From Cytophagaceae bacterium (GTDB lineage: Bacteria; Bacteroidota; Bacteroidia; Cytophagales; Spirosomataceae): 6,355 nt of DNA. How positions within the stretch are numbered: the stretch's first letter is position 1; each line of letters begins with the position of its first letter. Both the position numbers and the translations under genes were made by a program. This document shows, one piece after another, positions 6,229-6,355 of this stretch. The DNA lies in contig CANHKE010000084.1 of NCBI GenBank assembly GCA_947461155.1, positions 1 to 6,355 of the forward strand, given 5' to 3'. Under the pieces are notes generated by a model, which had not been told where the DNA came from, searched no databases, and worked only from the letters and a program-made list of their open reading frames with translations.

Positions 6229-6355
6229 ATGTCTATTTTGTCGATTTTATTAGAAGTTTCTGTAGGTCTTGGTCTTGCAGGTATTGGTGCTGGTTTAGCT
6301 GCTTTAGGAGCTGGAATGGGTATCGGTCGTATCGGTGGTTCTGCTATGGAAGCGA
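6229..6355 (+). CDS. atpE: F0F1 ATP synthase subunit c, N-terminal part (cut by window edge)
   Basis: Subunit c is the hairpin protein of the rotating F0 ring. The first 42 residues are visible (MSILSILLEVSVGLGLAG...), covering helix 1, with the glycine-rich packing run GAGLAALGAGMGIGRIGG (20-37) typical of the family. The conserved loop and the ion-binding carboxylate of helix 2 lie beyond the window. In the Na+-binding ring of Ilyobacter a Gln sits in the GxGxGQG run; here that position is I32, which suggests proton coupling (inference from a partial sequence). The gene is rich in GGT, GCT and TTA codons, as expected for a highly expressed subunit. It follows atpB by 39 bases, a gap that contains a run of eight T (6199-6206) without a hairpin before it. 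Confidence 0.93.
   Translation, partial: MSILSILLEVSVGLGLAGIGAGLAALGAGMGIGRIGGSAMEA

Noticed and set aside
1..6355. CRISPR array, tRNA/rRNA genes, insertion sequence or phage genes
   Set aside because: I saw no regularly spaced repeats, no cloverleaf or rRNA signature, and no transposase, integrase or phage protein on either strand.

Overview
The window is a chromosomal stretch from a Bacteroidota bacterium, most likely a Cytophagia/Spirosomataceae-type relative. The evidence is a TTTG-N18-TAnnTTTG promoter, the near absence of Shine-Dalgarno sites, a long ATP synthase subunit a with a signal peptide and a His-rich extramembrane domain, and the family content. The rank below phylum is inferred. 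Nothing marks the region as mobile, phage or defence DNA; it is mostly housekeeping and catabolic genes.

Region 1 (1-2462) has two divergent units around a shared AT-rich control region (910-1274). Leftward are a small DUF3592-type membrane protein and the N-terminal half of a myo-inositol oxygenase, cut by the window edge. Rightward is a NupG-family major facilitator transporter with a good Bacteroidota promoter. The arrangement suggests, but does not prove, uptake and oxidation of a polyol or sugar.

Region 2 (2459-4545) reads leftward. A SAM-I (S-box) riboswitch leads into metX, homoserine O-acetyltransferase. A pair of GC-rich hairpins resembling a REP-type repeat sits at the metX stop codon, followed by an SDR oxidoreductase of the DHRS7B-like type. 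The SDR and the transporter converge and share a TTAA that supplies both stop codons.

Region 3 (4584-6355) reads rightward and is the start of the F0 part of the ATP synthase operon: a four-helix AtpI-like protein, atpB (subunit a) and the beginning of atpE (subunit c). The visible part of subunit c lacks the Gln of known Na+-binding rings, which suggests proton coupling.

The best regulatory finding is the SAM-I riboswitch, which an ORF-only annotation would miss. It should make methionine synthesis respond to SAM, and its closing helix ends seven bases from the start codon. I found no convincing undescribed system. The less explained items are the TTTGACC repeats in the divergent control region, the double-hairpin repeat, and the altered substrate pocket of the NupG-like transporter.
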